Positions 1-8,103 are shown, counted from the first letter of the stretch. The stretch: DNA of 64,000 bases from Shinella zoogloeoides (GCF_030733845.1 NZ_CP132312.1:62001-126000); one strand, 5' to 3'. Numbers and translations: made by a program. Notes: generated by a model not told the origin, from the sequence alone.

Positions 1-153
1 AGGATCGTCGAGCTGGAGACCGCCGAGCGATTGTTCGCCGCCCCGCAGCACCCCTATACGAAGACGCTGCTGGCGGCGTCCAAGACGATCCCTGTCTTCG
101 AGGAGAAGGAACGGCGCTCACTGGTCGAAACGCGGCTGCAGGTGGCATCATGA
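1..153 (+). CDS. Oligopeptide ABC transporter ATP-binding protein, C-terminal end (partial)
   Basis: The reading frame is open from base 1 and ends at a TGA at 151-153. Only the last 50 residues are present, beginning RIVELETAER. The stretch HPYTKTLLAA is the conserved C-terminal signature of the OppD/OppF/DppD ATPases (oligo/dipeptide transporter C-terminal domain). The stop codon overlaps the start of the next permease gene (ATGA at 150-153), so the three transporter genes are translationally coupled. The nucleotide-binding domain itself lies outside the window, so whether this is a single or a fused double ATPase cannot be told. Confidence 0.85.
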   Translation, partial: RIVELETAERLFAAPQHPYTKTLLAASKTIPVFEEKERRSLVETRLQVAS

Positions 154-1118
154 GCGAAAGCGTGGCGAAAGAACCGCTTGCGGAAAGCGAAATCGTCCAG
201 CGCGGCTCCTTCGAGCTGACGCTGCGGCGGCTGAGGCGCGACAAGGCGAGCATGATGGCCTTCACCGTCATCCTTGCAATCATTCTCCTTGCCGTCGGCG
301 CGCCGCTGGTCGCCGCGATGACCGGTCATTCGCCGATCGAGCAGTTCCGCGATACCGGTCTTTCGCCGGCGGGCATTCCCGTCGGGCCGGGAGCGGAATT
401 CTGGCTCGGCACGGACCAGCTCGGCCGCGACGTGCTGGTGCGCCTTGCCTACGGCGCGCAGGTCTCGCTGCTCGTCGGGGTCTTCGCCTCGCTGATCGCC
501 TCGTTCATCGCGGTCGTCATCGGCACGACGGCCGGCTATTTCGGCGGCACGGTCGATCTCGTCCTCAGCCGCGTCACCGACCTCGTGATGAGCGTGCCGT
601 TCCTGCTGTGCGCGCTCGCGCTGGTTTCCGCCTTCGGGCCGAGCCTTACCCTCAGCGTCGCCGTCATCGTGTTCTTCAGCTGGGCGCCCATGGCGCGCGT
701 CATCCGCGGTCAGGTGATCTCGCTCCGTCGGCAGGATTTCGTGCAGGCCAGCCGCTCGCTCGGCGCGGGGCCGCTGTCGATCATGGTCGTCGACATCCTG
801 CCCAACCTCGCGGTGCCCATCATCGTCTACACCACGATGCAGATCCCCAATTCCATCGTCTTCGAGGCGACGCTCTCCTTCCTCGGCATGGGCATCGTGC
901 CGCCGACGCCGAGCTGGGGTGGAATGCTGGCCGACGCCTCGTCCAACTCGCTCTATCTCGTCGCCTGGTGGCTGGTCTTCGTGCCCGGCACGGCGCTGCT
1001 CATGACGACGCTGGCCTTCAACATCCTGGGCGACGGCCTGCGCGATGCGCTCGATCCGAAGAGCGCGCGGACCGCCCGCCACCTGAAGCGCCGGCCGAAG
1101 GGAGCCGCAAAGCGATGA
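150..1118 (+). CDS. Dipeptide/oligopeptide ABC transporter permease (DppC/OppC type)
   Basis: This 322-residue protein is an inner-membrane permease subunit for peptide import. A cytoplasmic N-terminal tail with basic residues precedes the first membrane helix (about residues 35-55), as in the OppC N-terminal domain. A BPD_transp_1 domain follows, with the EAA-loop-like segment QASRSLGAGPLSIMVVDILP facing the ATPase. The family-typical GTDQLGRDVL motif lies after the first periplasmic loop. It overlaps the upstream ATPase by four bases and the downstream permease by four bases. The order ATPase - DppC - DppB is inverted relative to many dpp operons but common in rhizobia. The substrate is inferred from the peptidases downstream. 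Confidence 0.9.
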   Translation: MSESVAKEPLAESEIVQRGSFELTLRRLRRDKASMMAFTVILAIILLAVGAPLVAAMTGHSPIEQFRDTGLSPAGIPVGPGAEFWLGTDQLGRDVLVRLAYGAQVSLLVGVFASLIASFIAVVIGTTAGYFGGTVDLVLSRVTDLVMSVPFLLCALALVSAFGPSLTLSVAVIVFFSWAPMARVIRGQVISLRRQDFVQASRSLGAGPLSIMVVDILPNLAVPIIVYTTMQIPNSIVFEATLSFLGMGIVPPTPSWGGMLADASSNSLYLVAWWLVFVPGTALLMTTLAFNILGDGLRDALDPKSARTARHLKRRPKGAAKR

Positions 1119-2068
1119 TCCGGTTCCTTACCCGCCGCGTCGCCTTCGGCGCGGGCGTCCTGCTCGTCCTCTCGGCCTTCGTCTTCTTCCTGTTCTTCGT
1201 TGCGCCCGGCGATCCGGCCCGCATGATCGCCGGCGACAAGGCGACGGAAAGCCAGCTCGCACAGATCCGCAAGAACCTCGGTGTCGACAAGCCGATCTTC
1301 GTCCAGTACGGCGCCTTCATGGGCAAGGCGCTCTCCGGCGATCTCGGCTTCTCCTACCGCAACCAGCAGCCCGTCGCGCCGATCGTCCTGCGGCGCATTC
1401 CGGTGACGCTCTCGCTGGTGCTCGGCGGCGCGGTGCTGTGGCTTTCCATCGGTGTGCCGATCGGCATCATGTCGGCGCGCCATGCCGGCAGCCTGCGGGA
1501 CCGGCTGGGGCAGGCCTTCATCCTGGTCGGCCTCAGCTTCCCGACCTTCGTGCTCGGCATGATGTCGCTGTACCTCCTCTATTTCCTGCCGAAACAGGCG
1601 GGGTTCACCCTGTTCCCGGCCGGCGGCTACAAGGCGCTGACGAGCAACCCCGCGCTATGGGCCTGGCATTTGGCGCTGCCGTGGACGACGCTGGCTCTGA
1701 CCATGGCCGCCGTCTACGCGCGCCTCACCCGGGGCCAGATGCTGGAGGTGATGGGCGAGGACTATATTCGCACCGCCCGCGCCAAGGGGCTTTCCGAGCG
1801 CCGCGTCGTGTGGAAACATGGCCTCCGCGCGGCGCTGACGCCGCTCGTCACGCAACTCGGCGCGGATATCGCCATGCTGCTCGGCGGCGTCATCATCATC
1901 GAGCAGGTCTATGGCCTTCAGGGTGTCGGGGCGCTCGCCGTGCAGGCGGTGGCCAACCAGGACCGGCCGATCATCATCGGCGTGGTGCTGCTCGGCGGGC
2001 TGTTCATCGTGATCGCCAACATCGTCGTCGACCTTTTCTATGTGCTGCTCGACCCGCGGGTACGTTGA
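1115..2068 (+). CDS. Dipeptide/oligopeptide ABC transporter permease (DppB/OppB type)
   Basis: The ATG at 1115 overlaps the preceding stop (ATGA), giving a 317-residue protein; an open frame upstream of it is only a shadow of the previous gene. It starts with the usual short cytoplasmic end and first helix (MIRFLTRRVAFGAGVLLVLS). Next come the conserved periplasmic motif PGDPARMIAGDKAT and an EAA loop (RTARAKGLSERRVVWKHGL), ending at DLFYVLLDPRVR, the classic DppB C terminus. It forms the heterodimeric membrane channel with the DppC-like subunit. A substrate-binding protein gene is not seen here and presumably lies left of the window. Confidence 0.92.
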   Translation: MIRFLTRRVAFGAGVLLVLSAFVFFLFFVAPGDPARMIAGDKATESQLAQIRKNLGVDKPIFVQYGAFMGKALSGDLGFSYRNQQPVAPIVLRRIPVTLSLVLGGAVLWLSIGVPIGIMSARHAGSLRDRLGQAFILVGLSFPTFVLGMMSLYLLYFLPKQAGFTLFPAGGYKALTSNPALWAWHLALPWTTLALTMAAVYARLTRGQMLEVMGEDYIRTARAKGLSERRVVWKHGLRAALTPLVTQLGADIAMLLGGVIIIEQVYGLQGVGALAVQAVANQDRPIIIGVVLLGGLFIVIANIVVDLFYVLLDPRVR

Positions 2069-2077
2069 GGACTTCCC

Positions 2078-3373
2078 ATGATCGTTTCCGAATACACCAT
2101 TCCCGGCATGCATATCCGCGACCATGTCGTCACCGTGCCGCTCGACTGGACACAGCCGGCCGGCCGCACCATCGAGATCTTCGCCCGCGAGGTGGTCGAT
2201 CCCGTACGCAAGGACGAGACGCTGCCGCTCATCTGCTTCCTGCAGGGCGGACCGGGCGGAAAATCGCCACGGCCGACGCGCGGCGGCCCGCCCTGGCTGC
2301 ACAAGGCGCTGAAAACGCACCGGGTCATCCTGCCCGACCAGCGCGGAACCGGCCGCTCCACGCCGGTCGACGCGGCGACGATCGCCGGCTTCGACGGGGA
2401 GGCGGGCGCGGATTACCTCGCGTGCTTGCGTGCCGATTCCATCGTCGACGACCTAGAGCACCTGCGCAAGGCCGTCTTCGGCGGGGTGCGCTGGCAGACG
2501 CTTGGCCAGAGCTATGGCGGTTTCCTGACGTTCACCTATCTCAGCCGCGCGCCCGAGGGGCTTTCGGCATGCTACATCGCCGGCGGCATGCCGAGCCTCG
2601 ATCCCTCGGCCGACGCGGTCTACCGACATACCTATCCCCGTGTGCGGGCCAAGAACGAGGCGTTCTACAAGCGTTATCCTGACGATCGTGCGCTGGTCGC
2701 CCGCATTGCCGATTTCATCGATGCCCACGACGTGCTGCTGCCCGATGGCGACCGCCTGTCGGTCCGCCGTTTCCAGAGCCTCGGCATGGATTTCGGCATG
2801 GGGCCGGGCTTCGAGAACATTCACTGGCTGCTCGACGAGGCTTTTGCCGGCGACCGGCTGTCCGACCAGTTCCTCGCCTCCCTCATGCATGCGACCGCCT
2901 ATCACGGTAATCCGCTGTTTGCCGCCATCCACGAAGCGATCTACGGCGAAGACGAAGGCGCAACGGGCTGGTCGGCGGAGCGGCTGCTCGGCGAATTCCC
3001 CGAATTCGACGCCAAGGCGCGCCCGCTGCTCTTCACCGGCGAGATGATTTATCCCTCGATGTTCGAGGAGATCGCGCTGTTGCGGCCGTTCCGCGCCGCC
3101 GCGGAGGCGCTCGCCCGCCGCCCACGCCACAGCCGGCTCTACGACAAGGCCCGGCTTGCCGCCAATGCGGTCCCCGTCTCGGCGGTGATCTACCATGACG
3201 ACATGTATGTCGATGCCGGGCTTTCGCTTGAAACGGCGCGAGCGGTCGGCAATCTGGATTTCTGGATCACCAACGAGTTCGAGCATGACGGCATTCGCCA
3301 GTCCGGCGCTGTCTTCGAGCGACTTGTCGAACTGGTCGCCGAAAAGGGCGGGCCGCTGAAGGCGGACGGCTAG
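2078..3373 (+). CDS. pip: Alpha/beta hydrolase, proline iminopeptidase family (S33)
   Basis: The 431-residue protein belongs to the S33 peptidase/TAP-like hydrolases, which release N-terminal proline or related residues from peptides. The oxyanion-hole motif GGPGG is at 57-61 and PDQRGTGRS follows at about 86-94. The nucleophile elbow GQSYGG has Ser145, and a candidate catalytic His403 lies in EFEHDG near the C terminus. There is no signal peptide, so it is probably cytoplasmic. It starts 9 bp after the permease stop and is followed 18 bp later by an M24 aminopeptidase P, so it is part of a peptide uptake and degradation operon. The exact substrate is inferred, not shown. Confidence 0.88.
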   Translation: MIVSEYTIPGMHIRDHVVTVPLDWTQPAGRTIEIFAREVVDPVRKDETLPLICFLQGGPGGKSPRPTRGGPPWLHKALKTHRVILPDQRGTGRSTPVDAATIAGFDGEAGADYLACLRADSIVDDLEHLRKAVFGGVRWQTLGQSYGGFLTFTYLSRAPEGLSACYIAGGMPSLDPSADAVYRHTYPRVRAKNEAFYKRYPDDRALVARIADFIDAHDVLLPDGDRLSVRRFQSLGMDFGMGPGFENIHWLLDEAFAGDRLSDQFLASLMHATAYHGNPLFAAIHEAIYGEDEGATGWSAERLLGEFPEFDAKARPLLFTGEMIYPSMFEEIALLRPFRAAAEALARRPRHSRLYDKARLAANAVPVSAVIYHDDMYVDAGLSLETARAVGNLDFWITNEFEHDGIRQSGAVFERLVELVAEKGGPLKADG

Positions 3374-3391
3374 AAAGAGACTGGACAGATC

Positions 3392-5209
3392 ATGACGAAG
3401 AACGACCGTGCGCCGGTGCTGGCGGCGCTGCGCGGCTGGCTGGGTGCGGCCGGGTTGGACGGGCTTATCGTGCCGCGCACCGATGCCCACCAGAGCGAGG
3501 TCACGGCGCCACGGGACGATTGCCTGCACTATCTCAGCGGCTTTACCGGCTCGGCGGGCCTTGCGCTCGTGCTAGAGGACAATGCGCTGCTCTTCGTGGA
3601 CGGCCGCTATCAGGTTCAGGTGCGGCAGGAGGTCGATCCCGCGCTCTTCGAGGTCCGCCACCTGCACGACGATCCGCTCGACCGCTGGCTGAAGACCCAT
3701 GCCCGGCCGGGCTGGCGCATCGGCATCGATTCCATGCTCGTCGCCGGCAGCCTCTATGACCGGCTCGCGGCCGGCTGCTCGGCGGCGGGGGCGGAACTGG
3801 TGCCGCTCGATACCGATCCCTTCGATGCCGTGTGGCGCGAGCGGCCGGCCCGCCCGCTCGGCGCGATCCGCGCGATGCCGCCGGAGGTTGCCGGCGAAAC
3901 GGTTCTACAGAAGCGTGCGCGTATCGCCGAAGGCCTGCGCGAGCGGGGGGCCGACCTTCTGGTGGAAACGCTGCCTGATAACATTGCCTGGCTGCTGAAC
4001 GTGCGCGGTTCCGACGTTCCGATGAATCCGGTACCGCATTCTTTCCTCCTGCTCGGTTCGGACAACCGCGTCGAATGGTTCGTGGACCGCCGCAAGCTCG
4101 GCAACGACCTCGATGCCTATGAACTGGACGATGTGACGCTCTTGCCGCCGGATCGCTTTCTCGACCGGCTGGCGGCGACGGCGGTGGAAAGGACCGCGCT
4201 GGTCGATGCGGATTTCGCACCGCAGGCGGTCCGCGCGGCCATCCTCGCCGCGGGCGGCAGGCTCGCGGCGCAGACGAGCCCGATCACCCTCGCCAAGGCG
4301 GCAAAGACACCGGCCGAATTGCGGGGATATCGCGACTGCCATCTGGAGGACGGGATCGCCGTCACCGATTTCCTCGCCTGGCTGGCGGCCGAAGTTCCTG
4401 CACGACGGGGCAGGGCGGCGGCTCTGACCGAGCTTGAGGCCGAGGAACGGCTGCTTGCCTTCCGCAAGGAGCGGACCGGGTTCATCGAGCCCAGTTTCCG
4501 CACGATTTCCGCCGCCGGCGCCAATGCGGCCATGTGTCATTATGCGGCCCGGCCGGAGACCAATGCCGCGATCGATACGGCCGCGCCCTATCTGGTGGAT
4601 TCCGGCGGGCAATATCTGAACGGCACCACCGACCTGACACGGACGCTGATGATCGGCGCCCCGAGCCCCAGGATGCGCAAGGCCTATACGGCGGTGCTGA
4701 AGGGGTTCGTGTCGCTGATGTCGGTGCGCTTCCCGTCCGGCACGCAAGGCCATCAGCTCGATGCCTTCGCGCGCCGGGCGCTGTGGGAGGTGGGCCTCGA
4801 CTACGACCATGGCACCGGCCACGGGGTCGGCCATAACCTGCTCGTGCACGAATATCCGCACCGCTTCGACCGGAAACCGAACCTTCACGGCCTGGTGCCC
4901 GGCAACATCATGACGGTGGAGCCCGGCTACTATGAGGAAGGCGCGTTCGGGATGCGCATCGAAAACCAGGTGGAGGTTGTCGCCGACGGCGCCGGCTTCT
5001 GCCGTTTTTCGTCGCTGACGCTGGCGCCGATCGACCTTGCGATGGCCGATCTCGATGCGCTCAGCCCCGAGGAGGCGGCTTTTCTCGATCACTATCATGC
5101 CCGCGTGCGCGCAAGTCTCATGGAGCGGGTCCGCCCGCAAACGAAGGCTTTTTTGCTGTCCCAGACCCGTCTGGTGGCAGAGCAGCGCACGGATCGTCGT
5201 CCGGCATGA
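3392..5209 (+). CDS. pepP: Xaa-Pro aminopeptidase (aminopeptidase P, M24B)
   Basis: This 605-residue cytosolic metallopeptidase removes N-terminal residues preceding proline. Two creatinase-like N-terminal domains (about 1-310) precede the pita-bread catalytic domain, and a C-terminal helical extension follows, as in the long eukaryote-like aminopeptidase P form. All five dinuclear metal ligands are visible: Asp403, Asp414, His477, Glu510 and Glu524, in the motifs VDSGGQY, TTDLTRT, GTGHGVGHN, VEPGYY and IENQ. Together with the upstream proline iminopeptidase and peptide permeases it would recover proline from imported peptides. It is the last gene of the operon; a small RNA starts about 70 bp downstream. 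Confidence 0.93.
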   Translation: MTKNDRAPVLAALRGWLGAAGLDGLIVPRTDAHQSEVTAPRDDCLHYLSGFTGSAGLALVLEDNALLFVDGRYQVQVRQEVDPALFEVRHLHDDPLDRWLKTHARPGWRIGIDSMLVAGSLYDRLAAGCSAAGAELVPLDTDPFDAVWRERPARPLGAIRAMPPEVAGETVLQKRARIAEGLRERGADLLVETLPDNIAWLLNVRGSDVPMNPVPHSFLLLGSDNRVEWFVDRRKLGNDLDAYELDDVTLLPPDRFLDRLAATAVERTALVDADFAPQAVRAAILAAGGRLAAQTSPITLAKAAKTPAELRGYRDCHLEDGIAVTDFLAWLAAEVPARRGRAAALTELEAEERLLAFRKERTGFIEPSFRTISAAGANAAMCHYAARPETNAAIDTAAPYLVDSGGQYLNGTTDLTRTLMIGAPSPRMRKAYTAVLKGFVSLMSVRFPSGTQGHQLDAFARRALWEVGLDYDHGTGHGVGHNLLVHEYPHRFDRKPNLHGLVPGNIMTVEPGYYEEGAFGMRIENQVEVVADGAGFCRFSSLTLAPIDLAMADLDALSPEEAAFLDHYHARVRASLMERVRPQTKAFLLSQTRLVAEQRTDRRPA

Positions 5210-5264
5210 GCTCCGTGCATAGCTGCACTGCAGCATAATGGCTGTTCAATACGGATGGCTGGTT

Positions 5265-5270
5265 TATGAT
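5265..5270 (+). promoter_or_regulatory. Possible -10 box of the small RNA
   Basis: TATGAT lies 6-12 bp before the expected 5' end of the small RNA (first hairpin begins at 5281). A clear -35 hexamer is not visible 17 bp upstream (CTGTTC at 5242-5247 is poor). This is a candidate only. Confidence 0.3.
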
Positions 5271-5276
5271 CCTCTC

Positions 5277-5440
5277 CATCGAAGCAATGCATCTCCTCCC
5301 GCAGAGCTTCGTGTTTCAGACGGTCCCATTCTCCTCCCAGGGAACGTCTGTCGGAACAGCGGCACTCCTCCTCCCAGTCGCTGTTCATTCTTTTCGAAAA
5401 GCCTGCCGCACCTCCTCCCGCGGCAGGCTTTTTCGTTTTT
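5277..5440 (+). ncRNA. Trans-acting sRNA with four anti-Shine-Dalgarno hairpins (alpha-r14/cuckoo-like)
   Basis: Four consecutive hairpins each present CTCCTCCC in the loop. Hairpin 1 pairs 5281-5285 (GAAGC) and TGC with GCA and 5306-5310 (GCTTC). Hairpin 2 pairs CAGACG 5317-5322 plus TCCC with GGGA plus CGTCTG 5345-5350. Hairpin 3 pairs GAACAGCG 5354-5361 with CGCTGTTC 5379-5386. Hairpin 4 is a Rho-independent terminator, GCCTGCCGC 5401-5409 with GCGGCAGGC 5420-5428 followed by T5. Loops with this motif are known from the alphaproteobacterial cuckoo (CcsR) and rhizobial alpha-r14 (NfeR1/Smr14C) RNAs, which pair with ribosome binding sites of mRNAs such as ABC transporter genes. The 5' end is inferred from the start of the structure. 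It has no coding potential of note. Confidence 0.8.
5397..5433 (+). terminator. Rho-independent terminator of the sRNA
   Basis: A 9-bp GC-rich stem (5401-5409 with 5420-5428) is flanked by AAAA and TTTTT, extending the pairing to 13 bp. The 10-base loop ACCTCCTCCC carries the fourth anti-SD motif, so the terminator is itself a regulatory element. Confidence 0.85.
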
Positions 5441-5450
5441 GGCATCGCGA

Positions 5451-5663
5451 TCAACCGGCCGATGGGGGATTTGTGCCGGCGCGCGTACGGCATCGCGCAA
5501 GCGCCCTTTGAAGGATGCGCCGGGCGCGATAGGCGCTGATCGGAGCCGGCTGACCGTGCAGCCGGGCCAATTCCAGTTTCTTGTCTATATCGTCGATGGC
5601 GCGCATGAGGCGCTCGGTCGGCGTGGGGTCGGCGGTCAGACGGCGACAGGTCTGTTGTGGCAT
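5451..5663 (-). CDS. Small protein of unknown function
   Basis: A 70-residue frame begins at ATG 5663 with a GAGGTG ribosome site seven bases upstream; an in-frame start 42 bases further upstream lacks such a site. The middle section (ERLMRAIDDIDKKLELARL) is predicted alpha-helical and charged, and the C-terminal part is basic (RARRILQRALARCRTRAG). There is no signal peptide or membrane segment. It is convergent with the small RNA. I do not recognise a family; the codon use and RBS favour a real gene, but it could be spurious. Confidence 0.5.
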   Translation of the reverse strand: MPQQTCRRLTADPTPTERLMRAIDDIDKKLELARLHGQPAPISAYRARRILQRALARCRTRAGTNPPSAG

Positions 5664-5787
5664 TTTATGGCACCTCGAATCGGCTCCCTCATGGAGCGGT
5701 GCCAAGGTAGCCGCCCATCGGAATGGGCCTACCGGCCATGGGTTGCGAGACGCATCGAGATTTATGAGTGGTTAACGCGTTTGCGCC

Positions 5788-5802
5788 GATTTGAATCAAA
5801 TC
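5788..5802. other. Perfect 7-1-7 palindrome in the 5664-5949 spacer
   Basis: GATTTGAATCAAATC is a perfect inverted repeat upstream (minus strand) of the small gene at 5451-5663. A second one, CGCGTTTAACGCG (5899-5911), lies in the same spacer. Either may be an operator; neither matches a spacing I can assign. The rest of this 286-bp spacer shows nothing else. Confidence 0.35.
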
Positions 5803-5949
5803 CTTCATGAAGCAGAAGGGGAATCCCTCCCTCTGCTCCACCTTGGGACAGGACGCCCGCGGGCAAGCCCGTTGTCGGAAAAATGCGTTTTCCCGACACG
5901 CGTTTAACGCGCAACGACCCGCACTACGAACGGTTGCGCCCGCCCTGCG

Positions 5950-6234
5950 CTACTGCGCCTCCGCCGGTCCCTTGCCCTGCCCGTCGAGCAGCCATGCGAT
6001 GCTGACCTGCAGGATGCGGGCCAGCATGTCGAGACGGTTGGCGCGGGGCTCCGACCGGTCGTTTTCCCAGTTGGTCCAGGTCTCGACCGTCACGCCGGCA
6101 ATGGCGGAAATCTCCTCGACGGAGAGGCCGACCGCGTCGCGCGCCAGCGAGATGCGTCCGCCCATCGTGTCGTAGGCCGTATCGACTGCGGTCCGAGAGG
6201 CGAAAGTGGCGTCGTTGTACATGTCGTGCTCCAT
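5950..6234 (-). CDS. XRE-family helix-turn-helix regulator
   Basis: This 94-residue protein is essentially one lambda-repressor-type HTH domain (about residues 24-80). Its core GLSVEEISAIAGVTVETWTN forms the two DNA-reading helices, followed by WENDRSEPRANRL, the typical XRE third-helix region. The end LDMLARILQVSIAWLLDG matches the conserved closing helix of the HTH_3 family. It lies 57 bp downstream of the betaine-binding protein gene in the same direction and may be co-transcribed with proVWX. Which promoter it controls is not shown by the sequence. Confidence 0.85.
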   Translation of the reverse strand: MEHDMYNDATFASRTAVDTAYDTMGGRISLARDAVGLSVEEISAIAGVTVETWTNWENDRSEPRANRLDMLARILQVSIAWLLDGQGKGPAEAQ

Positions 6235-6291
6235 TGTTCGGACAGGGACTGCCTCGCGGAGATGTCCGCGAGGCGCAATTGCTTCTCGGCG

Positions 6292-7167
6292 TCAGCCGTC
6301 TTCCTTGGCGAGCCAGGCCTTGATCTGGTCCGGATGGTCCGCGATGTACTTGTCGACGGCCTTCTCGTAGGTGGTCTCCTGCGCCGCGAACATCGCGGCC
6401 TCGAGATCGCCGATCGGCAGCTTCATGCGCGACAGGAAGCCGGCGACTTCAGGATTGTCCTTCTCGAAATCCTTGCGGGCGATCACGTCGACATGTTCGG
6501 CCTTGCCGAGCGATCCCTTCGGGTCGTCGATGTAGCGAAGCTCGTATTTGCCGAACATCCAGTGCGGGCTCCAGGAAGTGGCGACGAACCAGTCTTCCTT
6601 GCGGATCGCCCGGTCGACGGTCGTCAGCATGCCGGCCTCGCTGGAGATCTGCAGCTTGTAGGCGTCGAGCCCGTAGTCCTTGACGGCCTTTTCGGAAAGG
6701 CGCGTGAGCCCGGCGCCGGGGTCGATGCCCTCGATGCTTCCCTTCAGCTTGTCCTTCACGTCATCCTTCTTGAGGTCATCGATGGAGGAGATCGCCTCCT
6801 CGGGGATATATTTGGGCACGACCCAGCCGAGCTTGGCGCCGTCATAGACGGTGCCAAGCGTCGTCACCTTGTCCTTCACCTTGGCGAAATAGTCGGCATG
6901 GGTTTCCGGCAGCCAGGCCATCATCATGGCATCGAGATCGCCGCGGGAAACGCCCTGGTAGAGCGGCGCGACGTCGGTCTGGACCAGCTCAACCTCCTGG
7001 CCAAGCTCGTCCTTGATGAGCTTGGCGGCGAGCTTGGTGACGAATTCGGCATCGGACCAGGCCGCCCAGCCGATCTTCACCGGCGCCTTGTCCTGCGCAA
7101 ACGCGGCACTGAGCGTACCGGCGGTGATCCCGGCCGCGAGGCCGATCGTAACGAGGGTCTTGAACAT
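6292..7167 (-). CDS. proX: Glycine betaine/proline ABC transporter, substrate-binding protein
   Basis: The 291-residue periplasmic protein starts with a Sec signal peptide (MFKTLVTIGLAAGITAGTLS, likely cleavage after AFA at residue 24). An OpuAC domain follows, opening KIGWAAWSDAEFVTKLAAK; the aromatic pairs (WAAW, SWSPHWMF) are of the kind that form the cage around quaternary ammonium ligands. It would deliver glycine betaine or a related osmolyte to the ProW channel. It lies third in proV-proW-proX, with a 51-bp gap from proW. The precise ligand (betaine, proline betaine, choline) cannot be told from sequence alone. Confidence 0.9.
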   Translation of the reverse strand: MFKTLVTIGLAAGITAGTLSAAFAQDKAPVKIGWAAWSDAEFVTKLAAKLIKDELGQEVELVQTDVAPLYQGVSRGDLDAMMMAWLPETHADYFAKVKDKVTTLGTVYDGAKLGWVVPKYIPEEAISSIDDLKKDDVKDKLKGSIEGIDPGAGLTRLSEKAVKDYGLDAYKLQISSEAGMLTTVDRAIRKEDWFVATSWSPHWMFGKYELRYIDDPKGSLGKAEHVDVIARKDFEKDNPEVAGFLSRMKLPIGDLEAAMFAAQETTYEKAVDKYIADHPDQIKAWLAKEDG

Positions 7168-7218
7168 GGTTGCTCCTTTTTGAAGGTTCGCATTGGGCGG
7201 CGCTCGAGGCCGCCATTT

Positions 7219-8103
7219 TCAGGCTGTCGCGGTGGAGGCCACCGGCTGTTGCGCCTGACGGTGGAAAAGGCTGCGCCAGAGACCGGCGCGTTCCTTTCCC
7301 AGGCTCTGGGTGATCCGGTCGAGGATCACCGCGAGAATGACGACGGCGATGCCGCCCTCGAAGCCGGTGCCGACATCGAGCCGCTGGATGCCGGTCAGCA
7401 CCGTGTTGCCGATGCCGCCCGCGCCGATCATCGAGGCGATCACCACCATCGACAGCGAGAGCATGATCGTCTGGTTGATGCCGGCCATGATGGAGGGCAG
7501 GGCGTTGGGAAGCTGCACCTTGAAGAGCAGTTGCGCGGCGGTGCAGCCGAAGGCGTTGCCGGCCTCGATGAATTCCGCATGCACCTGGCGGATGCCGAGA
7601 TTGGTGAGGCGCACGACGGGCGGCATCGAGAAGATGACGGTCGCGATGGTGCCGGGCACGGCGCCGAGGCCGAAGAACATCGCGGCGGGGATCAGGTAGA
7701 CGAAGGCGGGCATGGTCTGCATGAGATCGAGCACCGGCCGCACGACCGCCGCGACCCTGTCGCTGCGCGCCATGGCGATGCCGAGCGGCAGGCCGGTCAC
7801 CATGGCGACCAGCGTGGAGGCGAGCACCAGGGACAGCGTCTCCATCATCGCGGACCACAGGCCCATATGATCGACGAGCCAGAGCGAGACGGCGGTGAAC
7901 GCGGCAAAGCCGAACCCGACGCGCCAGAGTGAAAGCAGAACGAGGATCGCAAGGCCGAGGGGCATCGGCGTCGCCAGCAGTGCTGCCTGGATGCCGTTGG
8001 TCACCGCGCCGATCGCGGCCGCGATCATGTCGAGCAGCGGGGCGAAATTGTCGAGGATGTAGTTGACGGCGCTATCGACGCCGTCACCGATATCGAAAGT
8101 CAT
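7219..8103 (-). CDS. proW: Glycine betaine/proline ABC transporter permease
   Basis: A 294-residue inner-membrane permease with a BPD_transp_1 domain. The conserved cytoplasmic loop is EAGNAFGCTAAQLLFKVQLP, where the family coupling helix contacts the ATPase. Several hydrophobic helices are clear (for example LGLAILVLLSLWRVGFGFAA and TLVAMVTGLPLGIAMA). The N-terminal region before the first helix is short, as in rhizobial ProW/ChoW proteins. It lies between proV and proX with a 24-bp gap from proV, consistent with one mRNA. Confidence 0.92.
   Translation of the reverse strand: MTFDIGDGVDSAVNYILDNFAPLLDMIAAAIGAVTNGIQAALLATPMPLGLAILVLLSLWRVGFGFAAFTAVSLWLVDHMGLWSAMMETLSLVLASTLVAMVTGLPLGIAMARSDRVAAVVRPVLDLMQTMPAFVYLIPAAMFFGLGAVPGTIATVIFSMPPVVRLTNLGIRQVHAEFIEAGNAFGCTAAQLLFKVQLPNALPSIMAGINQTIMLSLSMVVIASMIGAGGIGNTVLTGIQRLDVGTGFEGGIAVVILAVILDRITQSLGKERAGLWRSLFHRQAQQPVASTATA

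Noticed and set aside
608..1114. Upstream part of an open frame leading into the DppB-like gene
   Set aside because: It overlaps the DppC-like gene in another frame; the conserved DppB start is at 1115 with an ATGA overlap.
6226..7932. 568-codon frame on the plus strand
   Set aside because: Antisense to the proX and proW genes; low-complexity His/Asp/Arg composition.
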